Positions 26,901-35,902 of a DNA stretch of 64,000 bases are shown here, in pieces. The stretch's first letter is position 1. Each line of letters begins with the position of its first letter. The stretch comes from Pseudomonas muyukensis (GTDB lineage Bacteria > Pseudomonadota > Gammaproteobacteria > Pseudomonadales > Pseudomonadaceae), in contig NZ_CP077073.1 of the NCBI RefSeq assembly GCF_019139535.1, forward strand, positions 1,001,001 through 1,065,000, given 5' to 3'. The translations under genes were made by a program, and so were the position numbers. The notes beneath the pieces are model-generated. The model saw only the letters and a list, made by a program, of their open reading frames with translations, searched no databases and was not told where the DNA came from.

Positions 26901-27298
26901 TCGCCCTGCTGGGTGCTGCGCTCGCTGAGCATCTGTTCGAGCTGCGGCACTGTGAGGCTGGCGTAGCGCTGGGCCACCGGCAGCGGGCTGGTGGCCTTGA
27001 GCTTGATCAGCTCGCGCTGGCTGTCGCGGGTTTCCTGGGGGGCGGTGGCCAGCTGCTGCTTGAGCGCGGCGAGTTTCTTCTCGCTGTCGTCGCGCGCGGC
27101 CAGCAGTGCCAGGGTTTGCTCCAGCACCTGCTGCACGGCCTTCTGCTCGGGCTCGGGCAGCTTGCGCTCGGTGATCTTGCTCAGGCTGCCCTGGATGCCC
27201 GGAGTGGTCGGGACTTCCGCCATGGCGGTGAACGGGAGGGTCAGGCACAGCCCCAGCAGGGCTGTGCGGCAGTACGCACGCAGGGACATAGGCAACAT
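23984..27298 (-). CDS. mscK: MscK-type mechanosensitive channel
   Basis: 1,104 aa. Signal peptide (to AMAEV), a long periplasmic coiled-coil region rich in Gln and Leu (about residues 40-470), about eleven membrane helices and a C-terminal MscS pore domain (LSLGLGFGMQEIFANFISG, FERPVRIGDTITIG, VPNKTFITGQLINWS). Such channels release solutes when the inner membrane is stretched by hypo-osmotic shock; MscK is also K+-sensitive. ATG at 27298 (MLPMSLRAY) was chosen; a second ATG nine bases on is possible and neither has a strong ribosome-binding site. Twenty-six bases after nhaP2, so perhaps co-transcribed with that K+/H+ antiporter. Confidence 0.9.
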   Translation of the reverse strand: MLPMSLRAYCRTALLGLCLTLPFTAMAEVPTTPGIQGSLSKITERKLPEPEQKAVQQVLEQTLALLAARDDSEKKLAALKQQLATAPQETRDSQRELIKLKATSPLPVAQRYASLTVPQLEQMLSERSTQQGDLQKALSEANSLIINSQTRPERAQAEISNNQVRAQQINNSLKSGKDNGKPLNADQRNQLNAELASLNALTLLRRQELAGNSLLQDLGNARHDLLLERAARLEQEIQDLQTLINQKRLAQSQQTVTQQSIEAQKAGGSNLLAAESAENLQLSDYLLRGTDRLNEVTQQNLRTKQQLDSLTQADQALDEQISVLKGSLLLSKILYKQKQALPHLKVDRDLADQIADIRLYQFEINQEREQMSSPSSYVDKLLANQPQEDITPQLRKALLEVAITRSDLLERLNRELSALLNESITLQLNQKQLLSTAQNLRTTLEEQMFWIPSNKPLDWQWLRDVPQRLTYQVASLPWGAGVKELGDGLVQQPLLFLPLILVIGALLWRRKALYRRLGKVHQDIGHFKRDSQWHTPQAILINILLALPVALALTLGSYALQLDARGQNANLGAALWQLAQAWLVFYTAYRILAPGGVAEIHFRWHKPQVEFLRGWVRRLGTVVLALVGVVAVAEHQPSALADDVLGIGVVLTCYALMAWLLSRLLLSSPAHRNTSLFRKAVGVAFTALPIALFVAVCFGYYYTALKLTDRLIYTLYLLLFWLVIEAAFVRGLSVAARRLAYQRALSKRQAAKEGLDGEVVVEEPTLDIEQVNQQSLRLIRLALLGGFIGGLYWVWADLISVFAYLNNITLYEYSSGTGAAASMVPISLGDLLGAMVIAGIAVALASNLPGLLEVLVLSRLNLAQGSAYAITTLLSYVIAGVGIVSTLATLGVSWDKLQWLVAALSLGLGFGMQEIFANFISGIMILFERPVRIGDTITIGNLSGTVSRIRIRATTITDFDRKDIIVPNKTFITGQLINWSLTDTVTRVTLKLGIDYGSDLDLVRDLLLKGAHENPRVLKDPEPLVYFLNFGESSLDHELRMHVRDLGDRNPTLDELNRYINREFKAHNIKISVRQVEVFLMDQKGGKQQLIPMGQSKPDGTASA

Positions 27299-27324
27299 TC
27301 TTGGATTACGAGGCAAATCGGAGT

Positions 27325-29067
27325 TTAGAGGAACAACCCGGGGCCGGGTCGAGTACCTTCGGGGAATCTGACGCCCACTTTCTGGATCTTGTTCCCGTCC
27401 ATGACCGCGACGGTCCAGATCGTGCCATGCCATTCGATCTGGTCGCCTACTACTGGCGCGCCTCCGACCTTCTGTCGGATGAACTGCGCCAGCGGCATTT
27501 TCGCGTCCAGGCCATCGAGTTTCAGGCCATACAGTGCGGCCACCGCGCCCAGTTCGGCGTCGCCCTCGAGCACGAAATCGCCGAAGAAACGCAGGTCGAG
27601 GCCGCGCTGCGGCGCCTGGCTGAACAGCTTGCCCAGGGCCGGCAGGTTGTGTTCGTGGCCGATCACGCAGAGCATGTCGCCGACTTCCAGCACGGTACTG
27701 CCCGATGGGTGCAGCAGTTGCTCGGCGCGAAACAGCGCGGCGATGCGCGTGCCTTCGGGCATCTTCAGTTCGCGCAGGGCGGCGCCGATGCACCATTTTT
27801 CCGCGCCCAGGCGGTAGACGAACAGCTCCCACTCGCTGGTGACATGCACCTCCAGCGCCGAGCGGGAGATGGGCGCCGGGTCTGGCGGCACGGTGACTTT
27901 CAGCAGCTTGGCCATCCACGGCAGGCTGGTGCCCTGCACCAGCAGCGACACCAGCACGATGAAGAACGCCAGGTTGAAGAACAGCTGCGCATCCGGCAGG
28001 CCGGCCATCAGCGGGAACACCGCGAGGATGATTGGCACCGCGCCGCGCAGGCCGACCCAGCTGATGAAGCCCTTCTCGCGACCATGGAAGGCCTTGAACG
28101 GCAACAGCGCGGCAACCACCGACAGCGGCCGGGCGAACAGGATCATCCACAGCGCCAGGCCCAGCGCTGGCAGGGCGATGGGCAGCAGGTCGTGGGGGGT
28201 GACCAGCAGGCCGAGCACCAGGAACATGCCGATCTGCGCCAGCCAGGCCATGCCGTCGAGCATGTGCAGGATGCCGTGGCGGCTGCGGATCGGCTTGTTG
28301 CCCAGTACCAGGCCGCACAGGTAGACGGCGAGGAAGCCGCTACCGTGCAGGGCGTTGGTCAGCGAGAACACCACCAGGCCGCCGGCCACCACCAGGATCG
28401 GGTACAGGCCGCCGGCCAGGTTGATGCGATTGACCAGTTGCAGCATCAGCCAGCCGCCGCCCAGGCCCATCAGCCCGCCGATGCCGAACTCGCGCAGCAG
28501 ATGGGTCAGCAGGCTCCAGTGCAGGCCGGTCTGGCCGCTGGCGATCATGTCGATCAGGGTGACGGTGAGGAACACCGCCATCGGGTCGTTGCTGCCCGAC
28601 TCGATTTCCAGGGTGGCGGTGACCCGCTCGTTCAGGCCCTTGCCGCCGAGCAGCGAGAACACCGCCGCGGCGTCGGTGGAGCCGACGATGGCGCCGATCA
28701 GCAGGCCCTGGATCAGGCTCAGGTCGAACAGCCAGGCGGCGACCATGCCGGTCAGCCCGGTGGTGATCAGCACGCCGACGGTGGCCAGTGACAATGCCGG
28801 CCATAGCGCCACGCGAAAACTCGCCACCCGCGTGCGCAGGCCGCCGTCGAGCAGGATCACCGCCAGGGCCAGGTTGCCCACCAGGTAGGCGGTCGGGTAG
28901 TTGTTGAAGATGATGCCGCCACCGTCCACGCCCGCGACCATGCCGACGGCGAGGATGATGACCAGAATGGGGATGCCCAGGCGCGACGACAGCGAGCTGA
29001 CCAGGATACTGGCCCCGACCAGCAACGCGCCGATCAGGAACAGACTGTTGATGGTGCTCGCATCCAA
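27325..29067 (-). CDS. nhaP2: K(+)/H(+) antiporter NhaP2 (CvrA)
   Basis: 580 aa CPA1-family exchanger that swaps cytoplasmic K+ for protons. About 12 helices in the first 390 residues, with the ion-site segments [14 protein letters not shown] and [16 protein letters not shown], then a cytoplasmic TrkA-C-like domain and a C-terminal CorC/HlyC-type domain ending [18 protein letters not shown]. The start is TTG at 29067 ([16 protein letters not shown]) with GGAG eight bases upstream; this agrees with the KT2440 protein as I remember it. Upstream of mscK in the same direction, a link to osmotic and K+ control. Confidence 0.93.
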   Translation of the reverse strand: MDASTINSLFLIGALLVGASILVSSLSSRLGIPILVIILAVGMVAGVDGGGIIFNNYPTAYLVGNLALAVILLDGGLRTRVASFRVALWPALSLATVGVLITTGLTGMVAAWLFDLSLIQGLLIGAIVGSTDAAAVFSLLGGKGLNERVTATLEIESGSNDPMAVFLTVTLIDMIASGQTGLHWSLLTHLLREFGIGGLMGLGGGWLMLQLVNRINLAGGLYPILVVAGGLVVFSLTNALHGSGFLAVYLCGLVLGNKPIRSRHGILHMLDGMAWLAQIGMFLVLGLLVTPHDLLPIALPALGLALWMILFARPLSVVAALLPFKAFHGREKGFISWVGLRGAVPIILAVFPLMAGLPDAQLFFNLAFFIVLVSLLVQGTSLPWMAKLLKVTVPPDPAPISRSALEVHVTSEWELFVYRLGAEKWCIGAALRELKMPEGTRIAALFRAEQLLHPSGSTVLEVGDMLCVIGHEHNLPALGKLFSQAPQRGLDLRFFGDFVLEGDAELGAVAALYGLKLDGLDAKMPLAQFIRQKVGGAPVVGDQIEWHGTIWTVAVMDGNKIQKVGVRFPEGTRPGPGLFL

Positions 29068-29188
29068 AGGCGGTACTCCGGGACAGCGCAGAGAAAAGGG
29101 ACCTGCTGGGTGAACTAGCAGGTCGCGTGCCAATCGATTCTAACCTGATGAATTGGCAGGCTGTAAAGCGTTTCTGCAGATGTAGAAA

Positions 29189-29212
29189 AGGCACCTCGAA
29201 GGGTGCCTTTCC
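29189..29212 (-). terminator. betA terminator
   Basis: AAAGGCACC/GGTGCCTTT hairpin with a CTTCG-like loop; on the minus strand it ends in TTTTC. It lies downstream of betA and upstream of nhaP2, which therefore needs its own promoter. Confidence 0.75.
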
Positions 29213-29234
29213 AGGTGTCGCCAGGGAGGGCCTC

Positions 29235-29262
29235 ATCGCCGGCAAGCCGGCTCCTACGGGAT
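29235..29262. repeat. Single REP copy, type B
   Basis: One copy of the CGCCGGCAAGCCGGCTCCTAC sequence without its facing partner. An AGGGAGGGC/GCCCTCCCT inverted repeat (29223-29231, 29285-29293) brackets it, between betA and its terminator. Confidence 0.7.
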
Positions 29263-29316
29263 GATCGCAGGCCGTGAAACCTGCGCCCTCCCTGTAGCGA
29301 TGGGGCTGGAGCAGGA

Positions 29317-31014
29317 TTACGCCTGCTTCACTTCCCGCATCGGCTTGCCCTTCACCGGGGCATCGCCTGCCACGTAGTACTTGGCGGTGCTGCGCGGCAG
29401 TGGCTTGCGGCCACGGATCTTGTCCGAGATTTTCTCGGCGATCATGATCGTGGTGGCGTTGAGGTTGCCGGTGATGATCAGCGGCATGATCGAGGCATCG
29501 ACCACGCGCAGGCCCTGCATGCCATGCACGCGGCCTTCGCCATCGACCACGGCCATGTCGTCGGTGCCCATCTTGCACGAGCAGGACGGGTGGAAGGCGG
29601 TTTCGGCGTGCTCGCGGATGAACTTGTCCAGCTCTTCATCGGTTTGCACGTGGGCGCCCGGGCTGATCTCGCGACCGCGGTACGGGTCCAGCGCCGGCTG
29701 GGCCATGATTTCGCGGGTCAGGCGGATGCCGTCGCGGAACTCCTGCCAGTCCTGCTCGGTGGACATGTAGTTGAACAGGATGCTCGGGTGCTGGCGTGGG
29801 TTCTTCGACTTGGCCTGGATGCGACCACGGGCCGGCGAGCGCATGGAGCCCATGTGCGCCTGGAAGCCGTGCTCCTTCACACCGTTCGAGCCGTTGTAGT
29901 TGATGGCTACCGGCAGGAAGTGGTACTGGATGTTCGGCCATTTGAACTCAGGGCGAGTACGGATGAAACCACCGGCCTCGAACTGGTTGCTGGCGCCAAT
30001 GCCGGTGCCGTTGAACAGCCACTCTGCACCGATTTTCGGCTGGTTCCACCACAGCAGCGACGGGTACAGCGACACGGGCTGGGTGCAGGCGTACTGCAGG
30101 TACAGTTCGAGGTGGTCCTGCAGGTTCTCGCCGACGCCCGGCAGGTCGTGGACCACCGGAATGTCGAGGCTTTCGAGCAGGGCGCGCGGGCCGACGCCGG
30201 AGCGCTGCAGCAGTTGCGGCGATGCGATGGCGCCGGAACTGACGATGACTTCCTTGCGCGCGCGGGCTTCGACGCGCTCTTCGCTGTCACCGACCAGGTA
30301 GGTCACGCCGACGGCGCGCTTGCCGTCGAACAACACGCGGTCGCTCAGGGCGTGGGTGACGATGGTCAGGTTCGGGCGCTTCTTGGCCTGGTCCAGATAG
30401 CCGCGAGCGGTGCTCGAGCGACGGCCTTTCTTGGTCACCGAACGGTCCATCGGGCCGAAGCCTTCCTGCTGGTAGCCGTTGAGGTCTTCGGTGCGCGGGT
30501 AACCGGCCTGCACGCCGGCCTCGACCATGGCGTGGAACAGCGGGTTGTTGCCGGCCTTGGGCGTGGCCACGCTGACCGGGCCTTCGCCGCCGTGGTAGTC
30601 GTTCGGGCCGATATCGCGGGTTTCGGCCTTGCGGAAGTACGGCAGGCAGTCCAGGTAGGTCCAGTCCTCGAGGCCTGGCAGTTCAGCCCAGCCGTCGAAG
30701 TCCATGGCGTTGCCGCGGATGTAGCACATGCCGTTGATCAGCGAGGAGCCACCCAGGCCCTTGCCGCGACCGCATTCCATGCGGCGGCCGTCCATGTGCG
30801 GCTCTGGGTCGGTCTCGTAGGCCCAGTTGTAGCGACGACCCTGCAGCGGGAAGGCCAGGGCGGCCGGCATCTGGGTGCGGAAGTCGAAGCGGTAGTCGGG
30901 GCCGCCGGCTTCCAGCAGCAGGACGGTGACGCTGGCGTCTTCGGTCAGGCGGGTGGCCAGGGTGTTACCGGCCGAACCGGCACCGACGATGATGTAGTCG
31001 AATTCTTGGGACAT
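29317..31014 (-). CDS. betA: Choline dehydrogenase
   Basis: 565 aa GMC-family FAD flavoprotein, membrane-associated, that oxidises choline to betaine aldehyde (and can carry it on to betaine). N-terminal FAD fold [13 protein letters not shown] with LLLEAGG; GMC signatures [20 protein letters not shown] and [17 protein letters not shown]; active-site His in the [11 protein letters not shown] segment. ATG at 31014 after GAGGG. Last gene of betI-betB-betA, separated from betB by a terminator-like hairpin. With BetB it makes glycine betaine, an osmoprotectant and also a carbon and nitrogen source. Confidence 0.97.
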   Translation of the reverse strand: MSQEFDYIIVGAGSAGNTLATRLTEDASVTVLLLEAGGPDYRFDFRTQMPAALAFPLQGRRYNWAYETDPEPHMDGRRMECGRGKGLGGSSLINGMCYIRGNAMDFDGWAELPGLEDWTYLDCLPYFRKAETRDIGPNDYHGGEGPVSVATPKAGNNPLFHAMVEAGVQAGYPRTEDLNGYQQEGFGPMDRSVTKKGRRSSTARGYLDQAKKRPNLTIVTHALSDRVLFDGKRAVGVTYLVGDSEERVEARARKEVIVSSGAIASPQLLQRSGVGPRALLESLDIPVVHDLPGVGENLQDHLELYLQYACTQPVSLYPSLLWWNQPKIGAEWLFNGTGIGASNQFEAGGFIRTRPEFKWPNIQYHFLPVAINYNGSNGVKEHGFQAHMGSMRSPARGRIQAKSKNPRQHPSILFNYMSTEQDWQEFRDGIRLTREIMAQPALDPYRGREISPGAHVQTDEELDKFIREHAETAFHPSCSCKMGTDDMAVVDGEGRVHGMQGLRVVDASIMPLIITGNLNATTIMIAEKISDKIRGRKPLPRSTAKYYVAGDAPVKGKPMREVKQA

Positions 31015-31047
31015 TGAAGTACCCTCGTTGGCAGTTGTCAGGGAGCG

Positions 31048-31075
31048 AAAACGCCCGCGCTCAAGGGCGCGGGCG
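31048..31075 (-). terminator. Terminator-like hairpin between betB and betA
   Basis: A CGCCCGCGC/GCGCGGGCG stem of nine G-C-rich pairs with a six-base loop is followed, on the minus strand, by TTTTCGC. It meets the form of an intrinsic terminator but sits inside the betIBA transcription unit, so it may be a partial terminator or an RNA-stability element. Confidence 0.6.
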
Positions 31076-31089
31076 CGGCGGGACCGGGT

Positions 31090-32562
31090 TTAGAAAACCG
31101 AGTTGTAGCCGCCCAGCTCGACCTGAACCGACTTGATGCGGGTGTATTGAGCCAGCGAGCTGACGCCGTTCTCACGGCCAACGCCCGACTGCTTGTAACC
31201 GCCGACCGGCATTTCGGCCGGCGATTCGCCCCAGGCGTTGATCCAGCAGATACCGGCTTCGAGCTTGTGGATGATGCGGTGGGCGCGGCTGATGTCGTTG
31301 GTGCAGACGCCGGCGGCCAGGCCGTACTCGGTGTCGTTGGCGCGGCGGATGACTTCTTCCTCGGTCTCGTAGCTGAGGATGCTCATCACTGGGCCGAAGA
31401 TCTCTTCCTTGACGATGGTCATGTCGTCGCGGCAGTCAGTGAACACGGTCGGCGCGACGAAGGCACCCTTGGCGAAGTCGCCGTCCAGCAGGCGCTCGGC
31501 GCCGCACAGCACGCGGGCACCTTCTTCCTTGCCCTTGGCGATGTAGGACAGCACGCTTTCCATGTGGGCGAAGCTGACCAGCGGGCCGAAGTTGGTGTTC
31601 TCGTCTTCCGGGTTGCCAACACGGATGCGTGCGACGCGCTCGGCGATCTTGGCTTCGAAGGCGGCCTTCATCGAGGCCGGGATGAACACGCGGGTGCCGT
31701 TGGTGCAGACCTGACCGGAGCTGTAGAAGTTGGCCATCATGGCGATGTCGGCGGCCTTGTCCAGGTCGGCGTCGTCGCAGATGATCAGCGGCGACTTGCC
31801 GCCCAGTTCCATGGTGACTTCCTTGAGCGAGGAGCTCGAGGCGCTGGCCATGACTTTTTTACCGGTGGTGGTGCCGCCGGTGAAGGAGACTTTCTCGATG
31901 CGCGGGTGCTCGGTCAGCCAGGTGCCGACTTCGCGGCCGCTGCCGGTCAGGACGTTGAACACGCCGTTCGGCAGGCCGGCTTCGGTGAAGATCTCGGCCA
32001 GTTTCAGGGTGGTCAGCGAGGTGACTTCCGACGGCTTGAAGATCATCGCGTTGCCGGCGGCCAGGGCTGGGGCGGATTTCCACAGGGCGATCTGGATCGG
32101 GTAGTTCCAGGCACCGATACCGGCGGTCACGCCCAGCGGCTCGCGGCGGGTGTAGACGAAGGACGATTCGCGCAGCGGGATCTGCTCGCCTTCGATGGCC
32201 GGGACCAGGCCGGCATAGTATTCCAGCACGTCGGCGCCGGTGACGATGTCGACGTAGCGGGTTTCGGAGTACGACTTGCCGGTGTCCAGGGTTTCCAGCA
32301 TGGCCAGCTCGTCGTTGCGCTCGCGCAGGATGTCGACGGCGCGGCGCAGGATGCGCGAACGCTGCATGGCGGTCATCGCGGCCCAGACTTTCTGGCCACG
32401 TTCGGCGCTCTCGACGGCCTTCTCGACGTCAGCCTGGGTAGCGCGCTGCACGTGGGCGAGGACTTCGCCGGTGGCTGGGTTGATGGCTTCGAAGGTGGCA
32501 TCGCTGCCAGCGTCGACGTAAGCGCCATCGATGTAGAGTTTTTGCGTTCCGAAACGGGCCAT
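31090..32562 (-). CDS. betB: Betaine aldehyde dehydrogenase
   Basis: 490 aa NAD(P)-dependent aldehyde dehydrogenase; oxidises betaine aldehyde to glycine betaine. Catalytic Glu252 in [10 protein letters not shown] and Cys286 in [13 protein letters not shown] fall at the numbers known for the P. aeruginosa enzyme. The Rossmann [10 protein letters not shown] and the C-terminal [15 protein letters not shown] are present. ATG at 32562 after GAGGACACT. Thirty-eight bases after betI. Confidence 0.98.
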   Translation of the reverse strand: MARFGTQKLYIDGAYVDAGSDATFEAINPATGEVLAHVQRATQADVEKAVESAERGQKVWAAMTAMQRSRILRRAVDILRERNDELAMLETLDTGKSYSETRYVDIVTGADVLEYYAGLVPAIEGEQIPLRESSFVYTRREPLGVTAGIGAWNYPIQIALWKSAPALAAGNAMIFKPSEVTSLTTLKLAEIFTEAGLPNGVFNVLTGSGREVGTWLTEHPRIEKVSFTGGTTTGKKVMASASSSSLKEVTMELGGKSPLIICDDADLDKAADIAMMANFYSSGQVCTNGTRVFIPASMKAAFEAKIAERVARIRVGNPEDENTNFGPLVSFAHMESVLSYIAKGKEEGARVLCGAERLLDGDFAKGAFVAPTVFTDCRDDMTIVKEEIFGPVMSILSYETEEEVIRRANDTEYGLAAGVCTNDISRAHRIIHKLEAGICWINAWGESPAEMPVGGYKQSGVGRENGVSSLAQYTRIKSVQVELGGYNSVF

Positions 32563-32600
32563 AGTGTCCTCGCAAGTGCAGTGTGTGGTTGGCTACCGCG

Positions 32601-33257
32601 TCACGCTCCTGCCGGTTGGCTGGTCGCTGCGCGCGGCTGTTCAGCGGCCTGGTCGGTTGTGCCCAGGGTCTGCTGCTTAGCCAGTTGTAGATCCATGTAT
32701 TCGTAAGCGATGCGTATTGCCTGCTCGGTGTCGAATGCGTCACCCGACAGGGCGCCACGCAGCCACAAGCCGTCGATCAGCGCCGCCAGCCCGCGGGCAG
32801 CCTTGCGCGCATGGTAAAGCGGCAGGACGCGGCGGAACTGGCAGCACAGGTTGGAATACAAGCGGTGATCGTTGATCCGCTGCAACCTGTGCAAAGACGG
32901 CTGGTGCATGCTGGAGGCCCAGAAGGCCAGCCAGGTTTTCATTGCCGGGCCGTTCACCTGGCTGGCATCGAAGTTACCCTCGATGATCACCTTCAGGTGG
33001 GCGCGCGGGCTGTCATCCGTGAGGGCCTGCCGACGCGCGATCACGCCCTCGTTGAGCATGTTCATGATGTAGCGCATCGTCGCTGCGATCAGGCCGTTCT
33101 TGTCCTGAAAGTAGTGACTGATGATGCCGTTCGACACGCCGGCCAAACGGGCAATCAGCGCAATGCTGGCATCTCCCAGACCGACCTGATCGACCGCCAG
33201 CAAGGTGGCTTCGATCAACTGCTGGCGGCGGATGGGTTGCATACCGACCTTGGGCAT
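32601..33257 (-). CDS. betI: BetI, choline-responsive TetR repressor
   Basis: 218 aa. TetR helix-turn-helix in the N-terminal 60 residues ([41 protein letters not shown]), then a ligand domain that in BetI binds choline. The C-terminal tail after about residue 190 is rich in Ala, Gln and Thr. It is somewhat longer than the typical 195-200 aa. Strong AGGAGATAG site before the ATG. First gene of betIBA and divergent from betT; the palindrome 70 bases upstream is its likely operator. Confidence 0.95.
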   Translation of the reverse strand: MPKVGMQPIRRQQLIEATLLAVDQVGLGDASIALIARLAGVSNGIISHYFQDKNGLIAATMRYIMNMLNEGVIARRQALTDDSPRAHLKVIIEGNFDASQVNGPAMKTWLAFWASSMHQPSLHRLQRINDHRLYSNLCCQFRRVLPLYHARKAARGLAALIDGLWLRGALSGDAFDTEQAIRIAYEYMDLQLAKQQTLGTTDQAAEQPRAATSQPAGA

Positions 33258-33326
33258 CTTGCTATCTCCTCAGGCCTGCGGGCAGACGACGAGCGGCTGC
33301 CTCGGCGAAGGCCAGTCTATTTTGTT

Positions 33327-33346
33327 TTGATTGAACGTTCAATCAA
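33327..33346. promoter_or_regulatory. BetI operator
   Basis: Perfect 20-bp palindrome TTGATTGAACGTTCAATCAA, 70 bases upstream of the betI start in the betI-betT gap. BetI sites described in pseudomonads and E. coli have this ATTGAACGTTCAAT core. It is placed to repress betIBA; the distance to betT (about 390 bases) makes direct control of betT less sure. Confidence 0.85.
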
Positions 33347-33735
33347 TAAAGAATAAGCTCTGCGACAATTTGTGCCATTGACAGTTTTCAGGACGGTCAC
33401 AGAAGCACGAATCGACACCCCAGGAAATCGTGTAACCCCCGGAATACAAGGCGTTGACGGGCATGGACGATGCAAAATACAGATTCTGCCGAGCGGTCAC
33501 AGGCTGCGCGGTCGGCCCTTGGAGCGGGCCAGGTGTCTGTGGCGAATGCGCGCACCTCCACACGGAGAGCGTGGTTTTTCACAGGCGACCGGTCTGGTTT
33601 TTTTGCAACGTTTCTATTCGGGATCACGGTTTCCAGGGTGCTTTTATAACACCTGTCGCAGTAGGGCTATTGCACCAATTGCGTGGGAAATAACTGTTTA
33701 GCCTCCACTGCCGCACTGCCCGGAGCATTCGTGCA
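33347..33735 (+). other. betT upstream region, no gene seen
   Basis: A 389-base gap between the BetI operator and betT. Its short open frames on both strands lack ribosome-binding sites and any protein-like composition. It probably carries the betT promoter and sites for choline or osmotic control, but I could not place a convincing -35/-10 pair. A GGAG nine bases before the betT ATG is the only clear signal. Confidence 0.4.
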
Positions 33736-35739
33736 ATGAGTTCTGCCTCCCTGACAAAGCCTCCCGCCGAGCGGGTACGGGTCAATCGCGTGGTGTTCTT
33801 CACCTCGGCGATGATGATCCTCGTTCTGACTGCCCTGCTGATCGCTGTACCCGATATCGCCGGCCAGGTGCTCGGTGTCGCCCAGAAATGGCTGACCCGT
33901 ACCTTTGGCTGGTACTACATGCTGGTGATCTGTGGTTACCTGCTGTTTGTCGTCTACCTGGCCTTCTCCGACTTCGGCAAGCTCAAGCTGGGCGGCAAGG
34001 ACGACACCCCGGACTTCAGCTACGGCGCCTGGGCCGGCATGCTGTTCTCCTCCGGTATCGGTATCTCGCTGCTGTACTTCGGCGCTTCCGAGCCGCTTGA
34101 CCACTACTTCAACCCACCGGAAGGCACGCCCGCCAGCCTCGAGGCCGCGCGCCAGGGCCTGCAGCTGACCTTCCTGCACTGGGGCCTGCACGGCTGGGCG
34201 ATCTACGCCCTGGTCGGCCTGGCCGTGGGCTACTTCGCCTACCGCCACAACCAGCCGCTGGCCCTGCGCTCGGCGCTGTACCCGCTGGTCGGCGAGCGCT
34301 GGGTCAAGGGCGGCGCCGGCCATGCCGTGGACATCTTCGGCATGTTCGTCACCCTGCTGGGCCTGGTGACCAACCTGGGTATCGGCTCGATGCAGGTGGC
34401 CTCGGGCCTGGAATACCTGTTCGGCATGGACCACAGCAAGACCAACCTGCTGGTGGTGATCCTGGTCATGGCCGGCGTGGCCACCGTGGCCGCGGTGTCG
34501 GGCGTGGAAAACGGCATCCGCCGCCTGTCCAACCTGAACATCCTGCTGTTCAGCGGCTTGCTGATCTTCGTGCTGCTGGCCGGCAACACCCTGCACCTGC
34601 TCAACGGCTTCGTGCAGAACGTCGGTGACTACCTCAACGGTGTCGTGCTGAAGACCTTCGACCTCTATGTCTATGAAGGCGACAACGACAAGTCCGAGCG
34701 CTGGCTGGGCCTGTGGACCGTGTTCTACTGGGCCTGGTGGATCTCCTGGGGCCCGTTCGTCGGCATGTTCATTGCCCGTATCTCCAAGGGCCGGACCGTG
34801 CGTCAGCTGGTCAGCGGCGTGCTGCTGATCCCGCTGGGCTTCACCCTGGCCTGGTTGTCGATCTTCGGTAACACCGCGCTGGACCTGGTGATCAACCAGG
34901 GTGCGGTGGAACTGGGCAAGACCGCGCTCGAACAGCCGTCGATGTCTATCTACCAACTGCTGGAATTCTTCCCGGCGGCCAAGATCGTCATCGGCCTGGC
35001 TGTGTTCGTCGGCTTCGTGCTGTTCCTCACCCCGGCCGACTCCGGCGCGGTGATGATGGCCAACCTGTCGTGCAAAGGCGGCAAGGTCGACGAGGACGCC
35101 CCGCACTGGATGGTGGTGTTCTGGTCGGTGGTCATCACCCTGGTCACCATCGGCTTGCTGTTCGCCGGTAACTTCGAAGCCATGCAGACCATGGTGGTGT
35201 TGGCCGGCCTGCCGTTCTCGGTGGTCCTGGTGCTGTTCATGTTCGGCCTGATGAAGGCCATGAAGCAGGACGTCGCGGTCGAGAGCGAGCGTGCCGAGCT
35301 GGCCGCCCGTGGCCGTCGCGGTTTCAGCGAGCGTCTCAGCCAGCTGGACCTGCAGCCGACCCAGGCCGTTGTCCAGCGCTTCATGGACAAACAGGTCAGC
35401 CCGGCGCTGAAAGAAGCCGCCGAGCAGCTGCGCACCCTGGGCTTCGAGGTCGAGACCCGGGTTGGCCAGTCGCGCAACATGATGGGCCTGCGAGTGATGA
35501 TGGTAGAGGGCAACCCCTTCGTCTATGAAGCCAGCCTGGATGGCTACCTGGCCGCGCCGAGCGAGGCGCCGGTCGAGGGCGAGCCGGAAGTGCAGCAGCG
35601 CTTCTACCGTGCCGAGGTGTACCTGCACGACGGCAGCCAGGAGTACGACCTGATGGGCTTTACCCGCGAGCAGATCGTGCGTGACGTGCTCGACCAGTTC
35701 GAGAGCCACCGCCAGCTGCTGGGGCGTGTGTACAGCTGA
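33736..35739 (+). CDS. betT: Choline/betaine transporter BetT (BCCT family)
   Basis: 667 aa sodium- or proton-coupled importer in the inner membrane. Twelve helices in the first about 515 residues include the BCCT signature FYWAWWISWGPFVGMFIARISKGRT and the Trp-rich substrate region. A long hydrophilic C-terminal cytoplasmic tail (about residues 520-667) is the kind that senses osmolarity in E. coli BetT. ATG after GGAGC. Divergent from betIBA, feeding choline to it. A strong terminator follows. Confidence 0.95.
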   Translation: MSSASLTKPPAERVRVNRVVFFTSAMMILVLTALLIAVPDIAGQVLGVAQKWLTRTFGWYYMLVICGYLLFVVYLAFSDFGKLKLGGKDDTPDFSYGAWAGMLFSSGIGISLLYFGASEPLDHYFNPPEGTPASLEAARQGLQLTFLHWGLHGWAIYALVGLAVGYFAYRHNQPLALRSALYPLVGERWVKGGAGHAVDIFGMFVTLLGLVTNLGIGSMQVASGLEYLFGMDHSKTNLLVVILVMAGVATVAAVSGVENGIRRLSNLNILLFSGLLIFVLLAGNTLHLLNGFVQNVGDYLNGVVLKTFDLYVYEGDNDKSERWLGLWTVFYWAWWISWGPFVGMFIARISKGRTVRQLVSGVLLIPLGFTLAWLSIFGNTALDLVINQGAVELGKTALEQPSMSIYQLLEFFPAAKIVIGLAVFVGFVLFLTPADSGAVMMANLSCKGGKVDEDAPHWMVVFWSVVITLVTIGLLFAGNFEAMQTMVVLAGLPFSVVLVLFMFGLMKAMKQDVAVESERAELAARGRRGFSERLSQLDLQPTQAVVQRFMDKQVSPALKEAAEQLRTLGFEVETRVGQSRNMMGLRVMMVEGNPFVYEASLDGYLAAPSEAPVEGEPEVQQRFYRAEVYLHDGSQEYDLMGFTREQIVRDVLDQFESHRQLLGRVYS

Positions 35740-35757
35740 TTACGGCTGATCCCAGGC

Positions 35758-35788
35758 AAGGGCCCGGTTCCTCGGAACCGGGCCCTTT
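35758..35788 (+). terminator. betT terminator
   Basis: A perfect 13-bp stem (AAGGGCCCGGTTC with GAACCGGGCCCTT) and four-base loop, 18 bases after the betT stop. Confidence 0.9.
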
Positions 35789-35797
35789 GCGTTTGTG

Positions 35798-35830
35798 CTG
35801 CCGCCAGGGCGCGGCTTGGCCTGGCGGCAG
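35798..35830. other. Second hairpin in the leader of the toxin-like gene
   Basis: An 11-bp perfect stem (CTGCCGCCAGG with CCTGGCGGCAG) around an 11-base loop, ten bases past the betT terminator and 72 bases ahead of the large toxin-like gene. It lacks a T-run, so it is not an obvious terminator; it could be a leader structure or an operator. Confidence 0.5.
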
Positions 35831-35902
35831 TATCAACATGTAGTGCCCGCTGACCAGGCGAAGTGGACAGGCTGGTATCTCCATTCCTTGGGATACACCG
35901 TC

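Noticed and set aside
27299..28318. An in-frame extension of mscK that would add about 340 residues
   Set aside because: The extra part is antisense-like Arg/Pro-rich sequence over nhaP2, and a normal signal peptide begins at the chosen start.
33372..33701. Several short open frames in the betI-betT gap
   Set aside because: No ribosome-binding sites, odd composition, and frames on both strands overlap each other; more likely regulatory DNA.
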